From the NCBI RefSeq assembly GCF_007874125.1, contig NZ_CP040128.1:930001-994000 (forward strand): a DNA stretch of 64,000 bases, given 5' to 3'. The notes below the pieces were generated by a model, which searched no databases, was not told the DNA's origin, and saw only the letters and a program-made list of their open reading frames with translations. How positions within the stretch are numbered: position 1 is the stretch's first letter; every line of letters begins with the position of its first letter. The translations under genes and the position numbers were made by a program. This DNA comes from Noviherbaspirillum sp. UKPF54 (GTDB lineage: Bacteria > Pseudomonadota > Gammaproteobacteria > Burkholderiales > Burkholderiaceae_D). This document shows positions 18,272 through 28,394 of this stretch, in pieces.

Positions 18272-19759
18272 TCAGGCGTTGCGCACGACTTCGCGCAGCG
18301 TCAGGACACCTTGCCGCAACTGCGCGGCCGGCACCGGCGCAAATCCCAGCACCAATCCCGATAGCGGCTTGCCGCCGCCAGGAGGCCCGGTGAAATGGCA
18401 GGTTTGCGACAGCGCGCGCACTTCTATTCCCTTTTGCAGCGCCGCATGCGCGATTGCGCGATCGTCAAGCGCATCGCGGAACGTGACGGCGAGGTGTAGC
18501 CCGGCGTCCGCCGGCCCGATTTCCAGCTCCTGCGCAAGATAGTCGTTCAGCGCGTCGAGCAGGGCCGCGCGCCGTTCGGCATGCACTTCCCTGGTGCGCC
18601 TGATATGGCGGCTGAAATGGCCCTCTGCGATGAAATCGGCCAGGACCATCTGCGGCACGGTGGGCGTGTGGCGGTCCATGATCGCCTTGCCATGCGCGAA
18701 CGCCTCTGACAGTCCGGCGGGGAGCACCATATAGCCGAGCCGCAGGCCCGGAAACAGGATCTTCGACAATGTGCCGATGTAGATCACGCAGCCGGCCTGG
18801 TCCAGGCTTTGCAGCGACGCCACGGGCGGGCCGGTGTAGCGGTATTCGCTGTCGTAATCGTCCTCGATGACCCAGGCCTTGCTGGCCGCCGCCCATTCCA
18901 GCAGGGCGAGGCGGCGCGGCAGGCTCATCGTGACGCCCAGCGGAAGCTGGTGCGAGGGGGTGACGTATGCCAGTTTGGCGTCGGGAAAAGTCGCCGCTCC
19001 CGCTGCCACGCACAATCCATCCGTATCGACCGGCACCGGGCAGGCGCGCACGTCGGTCGCATGCAGCGCCGCTATCATGCCGCGGTAACCCGGTTCTTCC
19101 ACCCACGCGGCATCGCCTGGCGCGAGCAGCATCGACGCCGCCAGGAACAGGCCTTGCTGCGATCCGGAGGTGATGACGATCTGCTCCGCCGTGCAACGCA
19201 CGCCGCGCGAAGCGCTCACGTAGGCGGCAAGCGCGCGGCGCAGCGGCGGGTAGCCGGCCGGATCGTCGTAGCCGAGCTGGTACGACGGCCGGCGCCACCT
19301 GCGCGACTCCAGCCGCGCCCACAGATCGAACGGGAACACGTCCGTGGCCGGCATGCCCAGCCTGAAGGCGCGCGGTGCTCCGCTGGGCACGTTCAGGCGC
19401 ACGCGCGCACCGGCAAAGCGCTGGCCGCGTGGCGACAGGGGGCGCAGCAACGGTGGCGGGGCGCCCGGAATCGGTTGCTCGGATTGTGCTGCGAGCGGCA
19501 AGCCGGCGCTGATGAACGTGCCTTTGCCGACGGCTCCTGTCAGGAAGCCTTCCGCCACGAGCAGCTCGTAGGCGTTGAGCACCGTCTGCCGCGACACTCC
19601 CGCGAGTGTCGATAGTTCGCGCGTGGGCGGTAGCTGCATGCCGGATTGCAGCTGGCCTGCGAGGACCGCCTGTTTGATTGCGGCGTAAAGCTGGCGAAAC
19701 AGCGGCGTCGGCGCGGAGGAATCCAGCCTGAGGGTGGTCAGGAATTGGGCGACATACAT
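18272..19759 (-). CDS. MocR/PdxR-type GntR family regulator with aminotransferase domain
   Basis: The N-terminal winged helix (PLFRQLYAAIKQAVLAG, then QLPPTRELSTLAGVSRQTVLNAYELL) is a GntR DNA-binding domain. The rest is an aminotransferase-like fold with the PLP lysine (about Lys333) in YIGTLSKILFPGLRLGYMVLP. Such proteins sense PLP or an amino-acid-derived ligand. The start at 19759 (MYVAQFL) is preferred because the longer frame to 19804 would run through an inverted repeat that looks like the operator. It is divergent from a GNAT gene and a PaiB-like gene, which are the likely targets. Confidence 0.88.
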   Translation of the reverse strand: MYVAQFLTTLRLDSSAPTPLFRQLYAAIKQAVLAGQLQSGMQLPPTRELSTLAGVSRQTVLNAYELLVAEGFLTGAVGKGTFISAGLPLAAQSEQPIPGAPPPLLRPLSPRGQRFAGARVRLNVPSGAPRAFRLGMPATDVFPFDLWARLESRRWRRPSYQLGYDDPAGYPPLRRALAAYVSASRGVRCTAEQIVITSGSQQGLFLAASMLLAPGDAAWVEEPGYRGMIAALHATDVRACPVPVDTDGLCVAAGAATFPDAKLAYVTPSHQLPLGVTMSLPRRLALLEWAAASKAWVIEDDYDSEYRYTGPPVASLQSLDQAGCVIYIGTLSKILFPGLRLGYMVLPAGLSEAFAHGKAIMDRHTPTVPQMVLADFIAEGHFSRHIRRTREVHAERRAALLDALNDYLAQELEIGPADAGLHLAVTFRDALDDRAIAHAALQKGIEVRALSQTCHFTGPPGGGKPLSGLVLGFAPVPAAQLRQGVLTLREVVRNA

Positions 19760-19784
19760 CGGTCTTATCCGGTGTTTGCGGAAT

Positions 19785-19803
19785 TGGTATTTGAAAAATA
19801 CCA
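19785..19803. promoter_or_regulatory. Inverted repeat in the MocR/GNAT divergent promoter
   Basis: TGGTATTT-GAA-AAATACCA is a perfect 8-bp inverted repeat with a 3-base spacer. It lies 25 bases upstream of the MocR-type regulator start and 70 bases upstream of the GNAT start. It is a likely operator for the regulator; this is inferred from position and symmetry. Confidence 0.55.
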
Positions 19804-19873
19804 TTTATTGGCACTTTGAGAAAGCCAATGCAATGGGTAATCTGTATCTTGATTCACAACGACAGGCAAGGAC

Positions 19874-20275
19874 ATGACGCACATCCGTTACGACGACAAG
19901 CGGCCCATCTCGCCGCAACAGCTGGCCGAGGTATTCGATGCATCCGGCATTGTCCGCCCGACCGACGACCTGCCGCGCCTGGCGCGCATGCTGGAACATG
20001 CCAATGTACTCATCACTGCCTGGGACGGCGATCGCCTGATCGGCGTGGCCCGGGCTCTGAGCGATTTCAGCTTCTGCTGTTACCTGTCCGACCTCGCGGT
20101 CGACAGGCAATACCAGTGCCGCGGAATCGGCCGCGAACTGATCAAGCGCGTGAGCGACGCCGTCGGCGCGCAGTCGATGCTGCTATTGCTGGCGGCGCCA
20201 TCGGCGATGGAGTATTACCCGAAGGCCGGCTTCGAGGCGGTGCCGAACGGCTGGATCATCAAGCGGCAGGCCTGA
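19874..20275 (+). CDS. GNAT family N-acetyltransferase
   Basis: A 133-residue GCN5-type acetyltransferase. The acetyl-CoA loop is in the stretch DLAVDRQYQCRGIGRELIKRV (Q-x-x-G-x-G pattern), followed by a C-terminal YYPKAGFEAVPNGW region usual for the family. The acceptor substrate is unknown. It is the first gene divergent from the MocR regulator and is followed by a PaiB-like gene; in other bacteria PaiA (a GNAT acting on polyamines) and PaiB are neighbours, so a polyamine or amine substrate is a reasonable guess. Confidence 0.88.
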   Translation: MTHIRYDDKRPISPQQLAEVFDASGIVRPTDDLPRLARMLEHANVLITAWDGDRLIGVARALSDFSFCCYLSDLAVDRQYQCRGIGRELIKRVSDAVGAQSMLLLLAAPSAMEYYPKAGFEAVPNGWIIKRQA

Positions 20276-20319
20276 CTCCCGTCGCACCCGAGCAACCGCA
20301 GCCTTTTCCATTAACGACC

Positions 20320-20955
20320 ATGTACCTGCCAAAACATTTCGAAGAAACCGACACGGAACAGCTGTACCGGCTGATGCGCGCGCATCCGCTCGGCACGCTG
20401 GTGACGCTCGACGCGGGCGGCTTGAACGCCAATCACATACCGTTCGAGATCGATCCCGGAGCTGGACGGTTCGGCACCTTGCGCGCCCACGTTGCGCGCA
20501 ACAATCCGGTATGGCGCGACGCGTCGGCGGACCTTGAATCACTGGCCGTTTTCCAGGGGCCACAGGCGTATATCAGCCCGTCGCTGTATGCGACCAAGCA
20601 GGAAGGGGGAAAAGTGGTGCCGACTTATAACTTCATGGTGGTGCACGCCTACGGCCGGTTGCGTGCGGTCGACGATCCGGCATGGCTGCGCGCCCATCTC
20701 GCCAGGATGAGCGACAGCTTCGAGGCGGCGCGGCCGGAGCCGTGGAAGCTTTCGGACGCGCCGGACGATTTCATTGAAAAATTGCTGGCGGCGGTGGTCG
20801 GGATCGAAATCCCGATCGACAGGCTGATCGGCAAATGGAAGCTCAGCCAGAACCAGCCGCTTGCAAACCGTGTCAGCGTGGAGCAGGGCTTGCGGGCGGC
20901 CGGCGACGCCGGCTCGCTCGCGATGGCGGATGCGGTGGCGAACGCATCCCGGTAA
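20320..20955 (+). CDS. FMN-binding negative transcriptional regulator, PaiB family
   Basis: The 211-residue protein matches PaiB: MYLPKHFEETDTEQLYRLM at the N-terminus, HIPFEI, the HVARNNPVWRD motif, QGPQAYISPSLYATKQEGGKVVPTYNFMVVHAYG, and the C-terminal GKWKLSQNQP signature. PaiB proteins have a split-barrel flavin-reductase-like fold; regulatory activity was proposed in Bacillus but is not general. An in-frame extension back to 19816 overlaps the GNAT gene and is not real. It sits 44 bases after the GNAT gene, a PaiA-PaiB-like pairing. Confidence 0.88.
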   Translation: MYLPKHFEETDTEQLYRLMRAHPLGTLVTLDAGGLNANHIPFEIDPGAGRFGTLRAHVARNNPVWRDASADLESLAVFQGPQAYISPSLYATKQEGGKVVPTYNFMVVHAYGRLRAVDDPAWLRAHLARMSDSFEAARPEPWKLSDAPDDFIEKLLAAVVGIEIPIDRLIGKWKLSQNQPLANRVSVEQGLRAAGDAGSLAMADAVANASR

Positions 20956-21004
20956 CGCCCTTCATTCAAGCCGGCGAGCGGCGGGCTGAATCTAGGACGA
21001 GCGT

Positions 21005-21940
21005 TCAGCGCAGGGCGGCGATCATCTTTTCCAGCTTGACCGCATCCGCGCAGAACAGGCGGATGCCTTCGGCCAGCTTTTCCGTTCCCATCGCGTCTTC
21101 ATTGAGCATGAAGCGGAATGCCTTCTCGTCCAGGTCCAGCTTTTGCAGGTCCGAACCCTGCGCCTGCTGCGGGCTCAGCTTGCGGACCACGGGTGCATCG
21201 CTTTCCGAGAGTTTTTGCAGCAGTTCGGGGCTGATGGTCAGCAAATCGCAGCCGGCCAGTTCGGTGATCTGCGAGGTGTTGCGGAAGCTCGCGCCCATCA
21301 CTTCGGTCTCGTAGCCGAACTTGCGGTAGTAGTCGTAGATGCGCTTGACAGATTGCACGCCCGGATCGTCCGCGCCGCTGTATTCCTGGCCGATCGATTT
21401 CTTGTACCAGTCGTAGATGCGGCCGACGAACGGGGAGATCAGCTGCACGCCGGCATCGGCACAGGCGATCGCCTGCGGCAGCGCAAACAGCAGCGTCATG
21501 TTGCAACGGATGCCTTCCCGCTCCAGCACTTGCGCGGCACGGATGCCTTCCCAGGTCGAGGCGATCTTGATCAGCACGCGCTCGCGGGGAATTCCCGCGG
21601 CTTCGTACAGCGCGATCAGCGCGCGGCCCTTGGCGATGGTGGCCTCGGTGTCGAACGACAGGCGCGCATCGGTCTCGGTCGAAACGCGCCCCGGAATGAG
21701 CTTGAGGATTTCCAGGCCGAAGGCCACCAACAGATGGTCGGTGATTTCGGCGATCGGTTTGCCGCCATGGTCGCGCACTGCCCGTTCGAGCAGCGGCTTG
21801 TATTCATCCTTTTGCACCGCCTTGAGAATCAGCGACGGATTGGTGGTCGCATCGCGTGGGGCGAAGGCTTTCATGGCCTGGAAGTCGCCGGTGTCAGCGA
21901 CGATGGTGGTGTACTGTTTCAGTTGTTCGAGCTGGTTCAT
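21005..21940 (-). CDS. tal: Transaldolase
   Basis: Transaldolase transfers a dihydroxyacetone unit in the non-oxidative pentose phosphate pathway. The 311-residue protein is of the classical TalB type: [11 protein letters not shown] (31-41), catalytic Lys125 in [12 protein letters not shown], and [12 protein letters not shown] followed by [13 protein letters not shown]. It is the last gene of the minus-strand unit pgi-zwf-hexR-tal, 113 bases after hexR. Confidence 0.96.
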   Translation of the reverse strand: MNQLEQLKQYTTIVADTGDFQAMKAFAPRDATTNPSLILKAVQKDEYKPLLERAVRDHGGKPIAEITDHLLVAFGLEILKLIPGRVSTETDARLSFDTEATIAKGRALIALYEAAGIPRERVLIKIASTWEGIRAAQVLEREGIRCNMTLLFALPQAIACADAGVQLISPFVGRIYDWYKKSIGQEYSGADDPGVQSVKRIYDYYRKFGYETEVMGASFRNTSQITELAGCDLLTISPELLQKLSESDAPVVRKLSPQQAQGSDLQKLDLDEKAFRFMLNEDAMGTEKLAEGIRLFCADAVKLEKMIAALR

Positions 21941-22053
21941 GGAATCTGGTTGCGAATGGCGCAGGAAGAGGGGAAAACGTAGATCATACCCAGATTGTCA
22001 CTCGGAACAACGCTTAATTCTTGCTTGTTAGATATGCATCAGTCCGCGCTCCG

Positions 22054-22923
22054 TTACGCCTTGGGCGCGTGCCGGTAGTAGGCGTCGAATTGCAAGTCGT
22101 ATTTTTGCAGCGCCTTTTGCGCGTTTTGCATCTTCTTGCGGAATTCCGGCCCGCGCTTTAAGGCCAGTCCGACGGCAAGAATGTCGATCACGACCAGGTG
22201 CGCCAGGCGCGCCGAGATCGGCGTGTACGGGTCGATATTGAAGCTCAGGTCGATCGGCACCAGTACCGTCGCCAGGTCGGCCAGCGGGGTGCCGCTGGGC
22301 GTGAGCGCGATCACGTCGGCGCCCGCCTTGCGCGCGAGTTGCACGCTGCGCAGCAGCGCCGTGCTGTTGCCGCGCTGCGAAATCGCCACCACCACGTCGC
22401 CTTTTTGCAGCAGCGAGGCAGAGATGCTGTGAATGTGCGGATCGGCGTAGGCGACGGTGGGCACGCCGGAGCGGAAGAACTTGTGCTGCGCGTCGGTGGC
22501 GACGATGCCCGACGATCCCTGTCCGTAAAACTCGATCTTGTTGGCGCGCGCCAGCAGTTCCAGCGCCTGTTCGATGGCGGCCGGCTTGAGGTTGTTGCGC
22601 AGGTCGAGCAGGGTATTGATGGAGCGGCTGCAGATCTTGTTGACCAGGTCCGACGCCAGGTCGCCCTGCGCCATCGATTCATCGGCCGGCGGCAAGGCCA
22701 GCGCCAGGCCCTGCGCCAGCTTGAGCTTGAATTCATGCCAGCCGTCGCAGCCGAGCGCGCGGCAAAAGCGCACCACGGTCGGTTCCGACACTTGCGCATT
22801 CTTGGCCAGCGCGGTGATGTTGCCGGACACCGCGAGGTCGGGGTTTTTCAAGACAACCATGGCAACTTTTTTCTCCGACTTGGAGAGGGTGTCGAGCTGG
22901 GTGCGGATCGAGTCAAGCAGCAT
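22054..22923 (-). CDS. hexR: RpiR/HexR family transcriptional regulator
   Basis: A 289-residue regulator with an N-terminal RpiR-type helix-turn-helix (about 32-60, NITALAKNAQVSEPTVVRFCRALG) and a C-terminal SIS sugar-phosphate-binding domain (VEFYGQGSSGIVATD-like start, then VVAISQRGNSTALLRSVQLARKAGA). HexR represses central carbon genes and is released by the Entner-Doudoroff intermediate KDPG. The context is diagnostic: 15 bases after zwf, in one unit with pgi and tal, and facing edd-eda. Two matching HexR-like sites lie in the shared pgi/edd control region. Confidence 0.92.
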   Translation of the reverse strand: MLLDSIRTQLDTLSKSEKKVAMVVLKNPDLAVSGNITALAKNAQVSEPTVVRFCRALGCDGWHEFKLKLAQGLALALPPADESMAQGDLASDLVNKICSRSINTLLDLRNNLKPAAIEQALELLARANKIEFYGQGSSGIVATDAQHKFFRSGVPTVAYADPHIHSISASLLQKGDVVVAISQRGNSTALLRSVQLARKAGADVIALTPSGTPLADLATVLVPIDLSFNIDPYTPISARLAHLVVIDILAVGLALKRGPEFRKKMQNAQKALQKYDLQFDAYYRHAPKA

Positions 22924-22938
22924 TGAAAACCTGTTTTT

Positions 22939-24417
22939 TTATAATTCTTCCGGCAGCGATTCCTCGCGCCATTGCAAGCCGTCGCGCCCGATCAGGGCAC
23001 TGGCCGCCGCCGGTCCCCAGGTGCCCGAGGTGTAGGGCATCGGCTCGATGCCTTCCTGTTCCCAGTAGTTGAGAATGGGCTCGACCCATTCCCACGCCGC
23101 TTCCAGTTCGTCGCTGCGCATGAACAGGGTGAGCTGGCCGCGCAAGACGTCCAGCAGCAGGCGCTCGTAGGCTTCCATGCGCGGCTGCTTGAATGTTTCG
23201 CGGAAATCCAGTTCCAGCTCGACCGGGCGCAGGCGCATGCCGTCGCCGGGCGTCTTCGCCATCAGGTTCAGCTGCAGGCCTTCGTCGGGCTGCAGGCGGA
23301 TGATCAGGGAATTGGGCTGGAAGCTGCTGTTGGGCTGCGCAAAGATCGAGTGCGGGATCGACTTGAAACGCACCACGATCTCGGCTAGCTGGTCGGCCAT
23401 GCGCTTGCCGGTGCGCAGGTAGAAGGGCACGCCGGCCCAGCGCCAGGTTTCGATCTCGGCCTTGACCGCGACAAAGGTCTCGGTGCGCGAGGCCGGGTTG
23501 GCGCCCGGTTCCTTGCGGTAGCCGGGCACGGCGACGCCGTCGACATAACCGGAGCGGTACTGGCCGCGCACCACGTTCTGCACCAGCATGTGCGGCGTGA
23601 AGCGCTTGAGCGAGCGCAGCACCTTCAGCTTTTCGTCGCGCACCGCGTCCGGCGTGGCCGCCACCGGCGGCTCCATGGCGACGATGCACAGCAGTTGCAG
23701 CAGGTGGTTCTGCAGCATGTCGCGCAAGGCGCCGGCGGTATCGTAATAGTCGAGGCGGTTGCCGACGCCCAGTTCTTCCGCGATCGTGATTTGCACATCG
23801 GAAATCCATTCGCGCCGCCACAAGGGTTCGAACAGCACGTTGCCGAAACGCAGTGCAAGCAGGTTCTGCACCGTTTCCTTGCCAAGGTAATGGTCGATGC
23901 GGAAGATCTGCGATTCGGAAAAGACGCGGCCGACTTCTTCGTTGATCTGTTTGGCGCTGTCCAGGTCGCGCCCCAGCGGCTTTTCCAGTACGACGCGCGA
24001 GTTGGACGTGGCCAGGCCACAGGCGGCGAGGTTATGGCAGACGGTGGCGAACAGGCTGGGCGGCGTGGCGAGGTAGAACACGCGGTTGATGCCGGTCGTG
24101 TCCGTGCGCATGGCGTCGACCAGTGCCCGGTAGGAATCCGGGTTCATCGCGTCGAGCGCGACGTAATTGATGCGTGCGCAGAACGCGTTCCACGCCGTTT
24201 CGCTGAAATTGCCGGACGCGATATGCGGCTTCGCGTTTTTCTCGACCTCAGCCAGGAATGCCTCGCGGCTCCATTCGTGCCGTCCGATACAGATGATGCG
24301 GGCAGTGGAGGGAATATCCTTGCAGCGCTCGCGGTTGTATAAGGCCGGCAACAGCTTGCGCATTGCGAGGTCGCCGCTGCCGCCAAACAGGGCCAGGTCA
24401 AAATCTGTAAGGGCCAT
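22939..24417 (-). CDS. zwf: Glucose-6-phosphate 1-dehydrogenase
   Basis: Zwf oxidises glucose 6-phosphate to 6-phosphogluconolactone and feeds both the pentose phosphate and Entner-Doudoroff routes. The 492-residue protein has the nucleotide fingerprint GGSGDL (12-17), the catalytic region RIDHYLGKETVQN, and LEKPLGRDL. Length and motifs are complete. It lies between pgi and hexR. No gene for 6-phosphogluconolactonase (pgl) is seen in the window, so it must be elsewhere. Confidence 0.97.
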   Translation of the reverse strand: MALTDFDLALFGGSGDLAMRKLLPALYNRERCKDIPSTARIICIGRHEWSREAFLAEVEKNAKPHIASGNFSETAWNAFCARINYVALDAMNPDSYRALVDAMRTDTTGINRVFYLATPPSLFATVCHNLAACGLATSNSRVVLEKPLGRDLDSAKQINEEVGRVFSESQIFRIDHYLGKETVQNLLALRFGNVLFEPLWRREWISDVQITIAEELGVGNRLDYYDTAGALRDMLQNHLLQLLCIVAMEPPVAATPDAVRDEKLKVLRSLKRFTPHMLVQNVVRGQYRSGYVDGVAVPGYRKEPGANPASRTETFVAVKAEIETWRWAGVPFYLRTGKRMADQLAEIVVRFKSIPHSIFAQPNSSFQPNSLIIRLQPDEGLQLNLMAKTPGDGMRLRPVELELDFRETFKQPRMEAYERLLLDVLRGQLTLFMRSDELEAAWEWVEPILNYWEQEGIEPMPYTSGTWGPAAASALIGRDGLQWREESLPEEL

Positions 24418-24543
24418 GATGTGAGATTGATTTGGGTTAACAGAAGCCGACGATCAATGACTTTTTAGTTTAGGCGACTTTTGAACGTAGGCGAGCAGAA
24501 AGCGCGAATCCGCGCGATGACGCATCACGGCCTGTTCCAGGCG

Positions 24544-26205
24544 TCAGTGTCCCAGTGCTTCCCTGGCGCGCGCAATCAGCGCATTGGTCGAACTGTCGTG
24601 CGCTTTCGCATGCGTGTTGCCGGTCAATTCCGTTTCGATCGTTTTCGCCAGCACCTTGCCCAGTTCCACACCCCACTGGTCGAAGCTGTTGACGCCCCAA
24701 ACGACGCCTTGCACGAAGGTCTTGTGCTCATACAACGCGATCAATGCGCCCAGCGTGGCTGGCGCCAGCGTGTCCATCAGGATGGTATTGCTGGGGTGAT
24801 TGCCGGGGAAAGTCCTGTGCGGCAGCAAGGCATCGATTTCGGCTTCGGCGATCTGCTGGGCCCGCATTTCGGCCCGTACTTCTTCCGTAGTTTTGCCGCG
24901 CATAAATGCTTCCGATTGAGCAAAGCAATTTGCCAGCAGCACGGTATGATGGCCGGGCAGGTCGTGTGCCGGTTTCAGCGCTGCGATGAAATCGACCGGC
25001 ACCATCGTCGTTCCCTGGTGCAGCAGCTGGAAATAGGCGTGCTGGCCGTTGGTGCCGACATCGCCCCAGATGACCGGGCAGGTGGAATAATCCACGGCGG
25101 CGCCGTCGATCGTCACGCACTTGCCGTTGCTTTCCATTTCGAGTTGCTGCAGGTAAGCGGGGAACTGGCTCAGGTCCTGATGGTAGGGCGCGATCGACAG
25201 CGACGTGCTGCCGAACAAATTGCGGTACCAGATGCCGGTCATCGCCAGCAGCACGGGCATGTTGCGTTCCAGCGGCGCGCTGCGGAAGTGCTGGTCCATG
25301 GCATGGCCGCCACCGAGGAATTCGGCGAAGCCGTCGAACCCGATGGCCAGCGCGACCGGCAACCCGATCGCCGACCACACCGAGTAACGCCCGCCGACCC
25401 AGTCCCAGAACGGGAACATGTTTTCCGGATCGATGCCGAAATCCCTGACCGCTTTCGTGTTGGTCGAAACCGCGACAAAATGCTTCGGCAATGCCGCTTC
25501 GCCGGCGCGGGCGAGGAACCATTCGCGCGCCGACTGCGCGTTGAGCATCGTTTCGCGCGTGGTAAACGTCTTGGAGGCGACGATGAATAGCGTGGTGTCC
25601 GGATTGACCTTCGCCAATACCGCGTCCAGGTCATGGCCGTCCACATTGGCCACGAAGTGCATGGTCAGGCGCGGGTGGATGAAGGGGCGCAACGCGCGGC
25701 AAACCATCTCCGGTCCGAGGTCGGAACCGCCGATGCCGATGTTGACGATGTCGGTGATCGCCTTGCCGGTATGGCCAGTCCAGGCGCCGGAGCGCACGCG
25801 CTCGCTGAATGCCTGGATATGATCGAGCACCGCATGAACCTCTTGCACCACATTCTGTCCATCTACCATCAGAATGCTGTTGCGCGGCATGCGCAGCGCA
25901 ACGTGCAGGACGGCGCGATGTTCGGTGACATTGATTTTTTCGCCGGCGAACATGGCCGCGCGCCGTTCTTCCACGCCGCGCTCATGCGCCAGCCGCGTGA
26001 GCAGTTGCACCGTCGTTGCGTTCAGCCGGTTCTTCGAGTAATCCAGCAGCAGGCCCGCCGCTTCGATGGAGAAACGGTCGAAGCGGTCCTCTTCCCGCGA
26101 AAACAGGGCGCGCATATGCCATTCCCTGGCTTCGGCGTAATGCGCGGCAAGAGCCTGGAAGGCTGGGGTATTGATCAGCGATGAGGTCGGCGATGACGAG
26201 TGCAT
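24544..26205 (-). CDS. pgi: Glucose-6-phosphate isomerase
   Basis: Pgi interconverts glucose 6-phosphate and fructose 6-phosphate. The 553-residue protein shows both family signatures: one around [19 protein letters not shown] and the C-terminal one in [17 protein letters not shown], plus [12 protein letters not shown] in the substrate site. It begins the minus-strand unit leading to zwf, hexR and tal. Upstream, a TATAGT -10 candidate is overlapped on its -35 side by a HexR-like site, suggesting repression by HexR. Confidence 0.96.
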   Translation of the reverse strand: MHSSSPTSSLINTPAFQALAAHYAEAREWHMRALFSREEDRFDRFSIEAAGLLLDYSKNRLNATTVQLLTRLAHERGVEERRAAMFAGEKINVTEHRAVLHVALRMPRNSILMVDGQNVVQEVHAVLDHIQAFSERVRSGAWTGHTGKAITDIVNIGIGGSDLGPEMVCRALRPFIHPRLTMHFVANVDGHDLDAVLAKVNPDTTLFIVASKTFTTRETMLNAQSAREWFLARAGEAALPKHFVAVSTNTKAVRDFGIDPENMFPFWDWVGGRYSVWSAIGLPVALAIGFDGFAEFLGGGHAMDQHFRSAPLERNMPVLLAMTGIWYRNLFGSTSLSIAPYHQDLSQFPAYLQQLEMESNGKCVTIDGAAVDYSTCPVIWGDVGTNGQHAYFQLLHQGTTMVPVDFIAALKPAHDLPGHHTVLLANCFAQSEAFMRGKTTEEVRAEMRAQQIAEAEIDALLPHRTFPGNHPSNTILMDTLAPATLGALIALYEHKTFVQGVVWGVNSFDQWGVELGKVLAKTIETELTGNTHAKAHDSSTNALIARAREALGH

Positions 26206-26252
26206 GGCGGGCGATCGGAGAATTCGATTTGTTTAACTATACATCAGGTTTA

Positions 26253-26267
26253 AGTAAATTCACTACA
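26253..26267 (-). promoter_or_regulatory. HexR-like operator upstream of pgi
   Basis: On the minus strand the site reads TGTAGTGAATTTACT, close to the known HexR pattern (TGTARTWWWATTACA-like, from memory of gamma-proteobacterial work). It lies 48 bases upstream of pgi and overlaps the -35 side of a TATAGT promoter. It resembles the site before edd. Confidence 0.6.
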
Positions 26268-26422
26268 ATTTATTTGCATCTTTGAACACGTTTTGCGCTT
26301 GCTCAGGAGCTTGCATTCCGGTTGTGCTCCGATTCTCTCCCGGCAGATATTTCAGCGGATTTTCTGAGCGAGAGTGCAGAAATGGCGCGCAGAAAAACGT
26401 AGTTCTGGATCGGCAATTAAAA

Positions 26423-26437
26423 TGTAGTAAAATTTCA
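26423..26437 (+). promoter_or_regulatory. HexR-like operator upstream of edd
   Basis: TGTAGTAAAATTTCA lies 28 bases upstream of the edd ATG and matches the HexR-type pattern at all but about one position. With the similar site before pgi it would let HexR control both divergent units. Confidence 0.65.
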
Positions 26438-26465
26438 AAAATAATTCTTCCGCAGGAATGCTTCC

Positions 26466-28394
26466 ATGGCTCTTCATCCTGTTCTGAAGGCGGTCACCGA
26501 GCAGATCGCCGCGCGCAGCCGCCCCTATCGCAACGCCTATCTGGCGCGCCTGGATGCGGCACGCGGCAACACCGTGCATCGCGCCGCACTGGCCTGCACC
26601 AATCTCGCCCACGGCTTCGCGGCCTTCCCCGCCAACGACAAGCTCAAGCTCAAGCAGTTGCACAACCCTTCGGTGGCGATCGTGTCGGCATACAACGATA
26701 TGCTGTCCGCGCACCAGCCCTTCGAGCACTTTCCTCCGATTATCAAGGACGCCGTGCGCGAGGCGGGGGGCGTGGCGCAGTTCGCCGGCGGCACGCCCGC
26801 CATGTGCGATGGTGTCACGCAAGGCCAGCCGGGCATGGAATTGTCCCTGTTCTCGCGCGACACGATTGCGATGGCGACAGCGGTGGCTTTGTCGCACAAC
26901 ATGTTCGATGCGGCGGTCTACCTCGGCATCTGCGACAAGATCGTGCCGGGGCTGCTGATCGGCGCCTTGCATTTCGGCCACCTGCCGGCGGTGTTCGTTC
27001 CGGGCGGCCCGATGACGACCGGGATTTCCAATTCCGAAAAGGCGCGGGTGCGCCAGTTGTATGCGCAAGGTAAAGTGGGCCGCGACGAGCTGCTGGAGTC
27101 GGAATCGCAGTCCTATCATGGCCCGGGAACCTGCACCTTTTACGGTACCGCCAACAGCAACCAGATGCTGATGGAAGTCATGGGCCTGCACTTGCCGGGT
27201 GCGGCCTTCGTGCCGCCCAATACCCCGCTGCGCAAGGCCCTGACCGCCGCCGCCGGCAAGCGCGCGGTGGAAATCAGCGCGCAAGGCAAGTCGTACATCC
27301 CGGTCGGCCGGGTGGTCGACGAGAAGTCGATCGTCAATGCGGTGGTGGCGCTGCTGGCGACGGGAGGTTCCACCAACCACACGCTGCACTGGATCGCGGT
27401 GGCCAAGGCGGCCGGCATCGTGATCGACTGGAACGACTTCGACAAGCTGTCCGCGGTCGTGCCGCTGCTGGCGCGCATCTATCCGAACGGAGAAGCCGAC
27501 GTCAATTATTTCCAGGCGGCCGGCGGTCCGCCGTTCGTGATCCGCGAACTGCTGGATGCCGGCTTGCTGCACGACGATGTGACGACCGTCATGGGACAAG
27601 GCTTGCGCGCGCACTGCGCCGAACCGTTCCTGGAGGGCGAGACGCTGGTTTGGCGGCCGGCGCCGGACGCCAGCGGCGATCTCGGCGTGTTGCGGCCCGC
27701 GAAGGAACCGTTTTCCGCCGATGGCGGGCTGCGACTGGTGTCCGGCAACCTGGGGCGGGCCATCATCAAGGTCTCCGCCGTCAAGCCGCAGCACCGCGTG
27801 GTGGAAGCCCCGGCGCTGGTGTTCGATTCGCAGGAAGCGCTGATGGACGCGTACAAGGCGGGCAAGCTCGACCGCGACTTCGTGGCGGTGGTGCGCTTCC
27901 AGGGGCCGCGCGCCAACGGCATGCCGGAACTGCATGCGCTCACGCCCGCGCTCACCAACCTGCAGGACGCCGGGCGGCATGTCGCGCTGGTGACAGATGG
28001 CCGCATGTCCGGCGCGTCGGGCAAGGTGCCGGCCGCCATCCACGTGTCGCCGGAAGTGCTGGCCGGCGGACCGCTGGGGCGCGTGCGCGACGGCGACCTG
28101 ATCCGGCTCGATGCCGACGCCGGCGTGCTGCAGGCGCTGGTGCCGGATACGGAATGGAACACGCGCACCATCGCCACGGCGAACCTGTCGGCCAGTCATG
28201 TCGGCATGGGACGCGAGTTGTTTGCCACCTTCCGCCATGCGGTGAGCGAGGCAGAGCAGGGCGCCGCGACATTCGGCCTGCCGCCGCCATTGCACATGCC
28301 GGAGGAAACGGACAACTGCCTGGCCGTGCCGCAATCCGAGGCTTACTCGGATGAAGATTTCCTGTTCTCCCGTCCGATGGAAAGAAAACCATGA
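26466..28394 (+). CDS. edd: Phosphogluconate dehydratase
   Basis: Edd dehydrates 6-phosphogluconate to KDPG, the first dedicated Entner-Doudoroff step. It belongs to the IlvD/Edd Fe-S dehydratases; the cluster cysteines are probably C114 (AMCDG), C156 (GICDK) and C223 ([14 protein letters not shown]). [20 protein letters not shown] and [21 protein letters not shown] are typical. At 642 residues it is about 35 longer than the usual 605, from an acidic C-terminal tail ([20 protein letters not shown]). It overlaps eda by 4 bases. Confidence 0.96.
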   Translation: MALHPVLKAVTEQIAARSRPYRNAYLARLDAARGNTVHRAALACTNLAHGFAAFPANDKLKLKQLHNPSVAIVSAYNDMLSAHQPFEHFPPIIKDAVREAGGVAQFAGGTPAMCDGVTQGQPGMELSLFSRDTIAMATAVALSHNMFDAAVYLGICDKIVPGLLIGALHFGHLPAVFVPGGPMTTGISNSEKARVRQLYAQGKVGRDELLESESQSYHGPGTCTFYGTANSNQMLMEVMGLHLPGAAFVPPNTPLRKALTAAAGKRAVEISAQGKSYIPVGRVVDEKSIVNAVVALLATGGSTNHTLHWIAVAKAAGIVIDWNDFDKLSAVVPLLARIYPNGEADVNYFQAAGGPPFVIRELLDAGLLHDDVTTVMGQGLRAHCAEPFLEGETLVWRPAPDASGDLGVLRPAKEPFSADGGLRLVSGNLGRAIIKVSAVKPQHRVVEAPALVFDSQEALMDAYKAGKLDRDFVAVVRFQGPRANGMPELHALTPALTNLQDAGRHVALVTDGRMSGASGKVPAAIHVSPEVLAGGPLGRVRDGDLIRLDADAGVLQALVPDTEWNTRTIATANLSASHVGMGRELFATFRHAVSEAEQGAATFGLPPPLHMPEETDNCLAVPQSEAYSDEDFLFSRPMERKP

